Source of the DNA: an uncultured Cytophagaceae bacterium
GTDB taxonomy: Bacteria; Bacteroidota; Bacteroidia; Cytophagales; Spirosomataceae
Length of the DNA stretch: 8,921 nt
Assembly: GCA_938008575.1 (NCBI GenBank)
Contig: CALLKB010000076.1
Location: 1 to 8,921 of the forward strand
Reading direction: 5' to 3'
In this document: positions 5,642 to 8,921 of the stretch, piece by piece
How positions within the stretch are numbered: the stretch's first letter is position 1
Layout: the number at the start of each line of letters is the position of its first letter
Notes under the pieces: model-generated
Database searches by the model: none
What the model was told of the DNA's origin: nothing
The model's input: only the letters and a program-made list of their open reading frames with translations
Program-made: the position numbers and the translations under genes

Positions 5642-6512
5642 AGATTTTGCTAACAGCAGGTAAATAACCTTCGCCAAACAAATTCACGTGCACCATCAAG
5701 GGGTACAGATTGTATAGCGGTATACGCTGGTGAAAATCTTTTTCAATCGGGAAAGTGCGATGATAAGCTTCGTAAAACTCCTTTGGAAATCCACCAAACA
5801 TCGTTGTGAAAGCCAATTCAGCCTCCCGAAGTCCATAATAACAACAAGGGTCTACCAACGTTATTTCTCCTTGCGCATTTACCATTGCGTTTCCCGACCA
5901 TAAATCACCGTGCAATAATGCGGATGATTCATTTGGAATCAATTGAGGTAATTTCTCGTACAACGCATTGAATTTTTCTTCCATTTCAGCCGAAATTTTT
6001 CGGTGATAAATGGCCGTGTCCACTTGTTTTTTCAAGCGATTTTGAATGAAAAATTGCACACCATCGGCTTGCCAGGCGTTCTCTTGTTTCGCTGCACCTA
6101 AAAAATTGTCATAATCAAGTCCATGACCTTTGCTGGCCTGTTGTTGATGTAAATGGGCTAGTTTGCCACCGAAATCCGACCAGTAATCAGCCGATTTTTC
6201 AGCGGATTGAATGCAGTCCATCATCAAATATTCCTTCTCGTCTAAGGTTCCCACACCGAGTACGCTAGGCACGTCGATCGCACCTGTTTTTTGAATCAGT
6301 TGAAGATTTTTGGCTTCTGCCTCAAAGAGGCCTTTGTGTTCACCTTGCGTCCACTTGATGAAATATTCAGCTGATCCTGTTTTTACGCGGACCGCAAGAT
6401 TGAAGTTTCCTCCATAAAAAAACTGAAGGTCATCTATGTTTGTTCCGGCACCAATATGCTGCGTTAATATCGCAGAAATGAATTGATACTGTTCTTGAGA
6501 TTGTTGGGACAT
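5628..6512 (-). CDS. Fructosamine kinase family protein (FN3K-like)
   Basis: This 294-aa protein, a typical length, has the kinase-like fold of fructosamine-3-kinase and ketosamine-3-kinase. These phosphorylate sugar adducts on proteins or amines so that they detach, a deglycation repair. Visible are a glycine-rich loop (FYGGNFNLAVRV, about 32-43), Lys53 in YFIKW, Glu64/66, the catalytic loop LLHGDLWSGN (Asp203, Asn208), and the metal motif DPCCYYGLREAELAF (Asp221) followed by FGGFP. The P-loop carries Asn36 where eukaryotic FN3Ks have a redox-switch cysteine. The start at 6512 gives a standard N-terminus. It is the last gene of the S41-tsaB-DUF2480 operon, after a 39-nt gap containing its own candidate -7 element. 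Its final codons overlap the ispH stop by 4 bp. The real substrate in this organism is unknown. Confidence 0.92.
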   Translation of the reverse strand: MSQQSQEQYQFISAILTQHIGAGTNIDDLQFFYGGNFNLAVRVKTGSAEYFIKWTQGEHKGLFEAEAKNLQLIQKTGAIDVPSVLGVGTLDEKEYLMMDCIQSAEKSADYWSDFGGKLAHLHQQQASKGHGLDYDNFLGAAKQENAWQADGVQFFIQNRLKKQVDTAIYHRKISAEMEEKFNALYEKLPQLIPNESSALLHGDLWSGNAMVNAQGEITLVDPCCYYGLREAELAFTTMFGGFPKEFYEAYHRTFPIEKDFHQRIPLYNLYPLMVHVNLFGEGYLPAVSKILTSY

Positions 6513-6529
6513 ACGGTTCGGGGAAAGCG

Positions 6530-6537
6530 CAAATTTA
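6530..6537 (-). promoter_or_regulatory. Candidate internal -7 element upstream of the FN3K-like gene
   Basis: On the minus strand this reads TAAATTTG, matching TAnnTTTG, in the only sizeable gap (39 nt) of the operon. Transcription would begin near 6526, about 14 nt before the ATG. No -33 element is evident. Confidence 0.3.
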
Positions 6538-6551
6538 CGAAATGCGAAGGA

Positions 6552-7058
6552 CTATTTTGCTTTTTTATAAATGGGTACCGTGCTGCAAGGTTCCCCAAAA
6601 AAGAGGCTTCTTGCCAGTGGACGCAAGCGATTTGTTAGGCTAACATAAGCATCCAAAGGAACAGACTCTTTGGAGCAACCTTTGATAACAATCTTCGCAT
6701 CGTCATAAGGAACTAAATCCATATCTTGAATCACTTGTTCGAATAAATGTTTTTCTAAATCTGCTAAACTTCCATAAACAATGGTCGAAGCCTTCCCACT
6801 TAATTGCGAGCTAATGAGCATGTAGGCCCAAGTGGGAATGATCGCATCTGCCGTACAGGCAATTGCCACATGTTTACCTTGATATTGTGACCAATCATGT
6901 GTTTGAATAAACGTGCGAAAATCTTTTTCACGAAGCGCTAAACCCATAAACAGCTGCGGTGCAATGTCAATAAATACGCGTTCACCTTTCGGACGTAAAT
7001 CTTCCAAGTCAATTTGGATGAGTCCACTTTGCTTGACTTTGTTAATGATCTCTTCCAT
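6552..7058 (-). CDS. DUF2480 family protein
   Basis: A 168-aa protein, the standard length for DUF2480, a family of unknown function largely restricted to Bacteroidota. Recognisable family segments are SGLIQIDLEDLRPKGERV (about 11-28), LALREKDFR, DWSQYQGKHVAIACTADAII, PTWAYMLI, VIKGCSKESVPLDAYV and the C-terminal FFGEPCSTVPIYKK. Three cysteines within conserved blocks (Cys68, Cys128, Cys158) plus His64 could bind metal or an Fe-S cluster, but this is speculation. There is no signal peptide or membrane segment, so it is probably cytoplasmic. It starts 2 nt after the tsaB stop, so translation is probably coupled. The pairing with tsaB hints at, but does not show, a link to tRNA or translation-related chemistry. 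Confidence 0.93.
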   Translation of the reverse strand: MEEIINKVKQSGLIQIDLEDLRPKGERVFIDIAPQLFMGLALREKDFRTFIQTHDWSQYQGKHVAIACTADAIIPTWAYMLISSQLSGKASTIVYGSLADLEKHLFEQVIQDMDLVPYDDAKIVIKGCSKESVPLDAYVSLTNRLRPLARSLFFGEPCSTVPIYKKAK

Positions 7059-7060
7059 GT

Positions 7061-7744
7061 TTACAATGCTTTGATTTTGGGTTTTGTACCCATGAATTCT
7101 TTTAAATAGGCGGGCTCAGTTAACACGAGCGATGCAAATTTCTGGTTTGCAAAATCACTCGCAGCATCTGCTCCCATAAATTCGGCATGTGGATAGGGGT
7201 GGTCTTCTGAAAAGGAAATTTGCGAATTTTCGCAAGCTTCTTTCCATTTTAATGCACCATTTCCAAATGCAATCGTGGGTTTACTCAGCGATTCAAACGA
7301 GTTCGATTCTAAAATAATAGGACACGTTTCTGTCATAGGCTCTTTGCTCTGGCCATCAAAAACGGCTGCATAAACTTCCATGCGGCGGGCGTCCAACATA
7401 GGTAATAACAAGGTATTTTCAGGCAATCCTGTCCATGCATTCGCCATAACCTGCAAGGTGTTCATCGTAATTAAGGGAATATCTAATCCAAAGCATAGCC
7501 CTTTTGCTGTTGCTAAACCTATCCGTAGTCCTGTGTAAGATCCTGGGCCATTGGATACCGCAATGGCATCTAGTTGGTTCATCGAAATTCCAGCATCAGC
7601 ACAAACCGATTCAATCAAACGAGTTAGTTTTTTCCCATGCCCACCTTCTTCTTGTGTTTCCCGCGTGGCAATTAATTCCCCTACCCGATGAAGAGCAACG
7701 GAACACAAAGGTGTGGAGGTTTCTATGCTTAAAATCAAACTCAT
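7061..7744 (-). CDS. tsaB: tRNA threonylcarbamoyladenosine biosynthesis protein TsaB
   Basis: TsaB (YeaZ) is the ASKHA-fold partner of TsaD and TsaE that assembles the complex transferring threonylcarbamoyl to A37 of ANN-decoding tRNAs (t6A). At 227 aa it has the normal length. Signature motifs are ILSIETSTPLCSVAL at the N-terminus, NGPGSYTGLRIGLATAKGL at about 65-83, and PMLDARRMEVYAA at about 114-126. As in other TsaB proteins, the second half is short and lacks TsaD's metal-binding histidines. Its ATG overlaps the S41 protease stop as ATGA (7744-7741), the classic coupling arrangement. The DUF2480 gene follows 2 nt after its stop. No separate promoter is visible. Confidence 0.95.
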   Translation of the reverse strand: MSLILSIETSTPLCSVALHRVGELIATRETQEEGGHGKKLTRLIESVCADAGISMNQLDAIAVSNGPGSYTGLRIGLATAKGLCFGLDIPLITMNTLQVMANAWTGLPENTLLLPMLDARRMEVYAAVFDGQSKEPMTETCPIILESNSFESLSKPTIAFGNGALKWKEACENSQISFSEDHPYPHAEFMGADAASDFANQKFASLVLTEPAYLKEFMGTKPKIKAL

Positions 7745-8921
7745 GGTTTCTCTTTACGACTTAATATACTTGCAAATTTAGCCGGTTTGCCTAACAAATC
7801 TACGGCTGCCAAAATGCTCGGATCTTTTCGTGTTGACCAAGTATTTAATCCTTTTTGCAAGTAATAATGCATGATCATTTCCTGTTCAAGCAAGGGTGTG
7901 ATTTCCTGGGCATGAAGCTTTAGTTCACGTTCCAAATTTGTTTTCCATTGTGCCGCTTGTTTTTGAAGTAGCTCACTAAGTTCAGCGTATTCTGCTTGTT
8001 CGCGTGTTGATTCCAATATTTTTTTTACTTGGGTTTCCACAGGTGCCTCGTAATTAAAATTCGATTTGCCTAACCAAGTAGTAAATTTTGCCATAATATC
8101 TGCATCCACCGCAAAGTTTTCCGCCGGAGCAATATTGATTCGCGATCCACGATAATCGCTGGCAAACAAAAAGAGCATATCTTTCGTTAATAAGGCCTGA
8201 GAAAAGCCAGATAAGGGTTTTTTGTCGGTCAATTGGTCAGGGACAATTCCGCCACCATCGACCACCTTACGGCCATTTTGTGTGTAGAAAATTTTAGCAC
8301 TAGAATCTTGAAAAGCCTTAGCAGATCCGTCCGCATTTTTATGTTTGTAGTCTAAGGCTTGAATACATCGGCCACTTGGGATATAATATTTGGCTGTGGT
8401 AATTTTCATTTTGGTTCGATACGGTAAGTCGCGCGTTACTTGTACGAGACCTTTCCCAAAACTCTTTTGTCCCATAATCACTGCCCGATCATAGTCCTGC
8501 AAAACGCCTGCTACAATTTCCGCCGCTGAGGCACTTCGGTTATTGATCAAAACAATTGTGGGTGTTTCCGTGTCCACAGCTTGATTGAGCGCCTGGTAAC
8601 TTTTGTTCCATTCTTCGACTTTTCCACGTGTTTCTACGATTTTTGCTCCTTTGGGAATGAACAAATTGCAAATATCAATGGCTTGTGTTAGCAGACCGCC
8701 GGGATTGTTTCGTAAGTCCAAAATCAATTTTTGCATGCCTTGTTTCTTTAACTCAAGCAAGGCTGTTTTGACTTCCTTCGCCGCGGAGGCATTGAAATCT
8801 TCAAGTAATATATAACCCACGCCTGGCCGAATGATGGATGCGTTAACCACGTTTTTAATCTGAACTGTTTCGCGTTTAATCGAGAAGGTTTGTGGGGCTG
8901 TTTTCCCAACTTGCATGACAT
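7741..8921 (-). CDS. S41-family C-terminal processing protease, 5' part beyond window
   Basis: The reading frame runs off the right edge. The Met at 8916 is not taken as the start because the visible protein begins at the tail of the PDZ domain (MQVGKTAPQTFSIKRE), with codons continuing upstream. The signal sequence, N-terminal helices and most of the PDZ, roughly 150-170 residues by comparison with family length, are missing. Counting from that Met, the serine/lysine catalytic residues are Ser130 in NRSASAAE, Lys155 in FGKGLVQ and Gln159, with the same spacing as in E. coli Prc. Other S41 signatures are LDLRNNPGGLL, YIPSGRCIQ and DGGGIVPD. A helical, charged C-terminal extension (about 240-390) is common in Bacteroidota members. 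The protein likely acts in the periplasm, trimming or degrading envelope proteins from their C-termini. It is the upstream gene of the tsaB-DUF2480-FN3K operon, with a 4-bp overlap. Confidence 0.93.
   Translation of the reverse strand, partial: VMQVGKTAPQTFSIKRETVQIKNVVNASIIRPGVGYILLEDFNASAAKEVKTALLELKKQGMQKLILDLRNNPGGLLTQAIDICNLFIPKGAKIVETRGKVEEWNKSYQALNQAVDTETPTIVLINNRSASAAEIVAGVLQDYDRAVIMGQKSFGKGLVQVTRDLPYRTKMKITTAKYYIPSGRCIQALDYKHKNADGSAKAFQDSSAKIFYTQNGRKVVDGGGIVPDQLTDKKPLSGFSQALLTKDMLFLFASDYRGSRINIAPAENFAVDADIMAKFTTWLGKSNFNYEAPVETQVKKILESTREQAEYAELSELLQKQAAQWKTNLERELKLHAQEITPLLEQEMIMHYYLQKGLNTWSTRKDPSILAAVDLLGKPAKFASILSRKEKP

Noticed and set aside
8914..8916. The Met at 8916 as the true start of the S41 protease
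   Set aside because: The frame stays open to the window edge, and the visible sequence starts at the end of a PDZ domain, so the real start must lie outside.

Overview
The window looks like a chromosomal housekeeping segment from a member of the Bacteroidota, probably a Cytophagales-like aquatic or soil bacterium. The evidence is a DUF2480 protein (a family largely confined to Bacteroidota), a long plant/cyanobacteria-type IspH, the S41 protease-TsaB pairing, A-rich start regions without Shine-Dalgarno sequences, and several exact matches to the Bacteroidota -7 promoter element TAnnTTTG at the right places and orientations. Base composition is moderately AT-rich and even throughout. I see no mobile elements, CRISPR, rRNA or tRNA. 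Coding density is very high, and the longest gene-free stretch is about 207 bp (4186-4392).

Layout. (1) 1-766, minus: a DEDDh 3'-5' exonuclease, cut at its C-terminus by the window edge. (2) 819-1508, plus: a YjjG-like HAD nucleotidase, divergent from the exonuclease across a 52-bp gap holding a symmetric pair of -7 elements. (3) 1497-4185, minus: a tight five-gene operon. In transcription order it encodes a membrane-anchored DUF6252-like protein, a 119-aa protein of unknown function, exonuclease III, a thioredoxin-like [2Fe-2S] ferredoxin, and a RecB-like PD-(D/E)XK nuclease ending in a sliding-clamp-binding motif. (4) 4393-5631, plus: ispH. (5) 5628-8921, minus: a second tight operon of S41 C-terminal processing protease (N-terminus outside the window), tsaB, a DUF2480 gene and a fructosamine-3-kinase-like gene.

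How the genes fit together. The left half is rich in nucleic acid and nucleotide maintenance: a DnaQ-type exonuclease, a nucleotidase of a family that removes non-canonical pyrimidine nucleotides, exonuclease III (AP-site repair), and a probable clamp-targeted nuclease. That these form one functional module is inference. The right half is general housekeeping: isoprenoid precursor synthesis (IspH), tRNA t6A modification (TsaB), envelope proteolysis (S41) and probable protein deglycation (FN3K-like). Both convergent gene pairs overlap at their stop codons and both junctions carry perfect palindromes. At 1497-1508 the palindrome gives both proteins the same Leu-Phe-Glu-stop ending. No dramatic new system is visible. 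The best leads are the clamp motif, the palindromic shared C-terminus, the symmetric divergent promoter with a possibly leaderless HAD gene, and the uncharacterised DUF2480 and 119-aa proteins.
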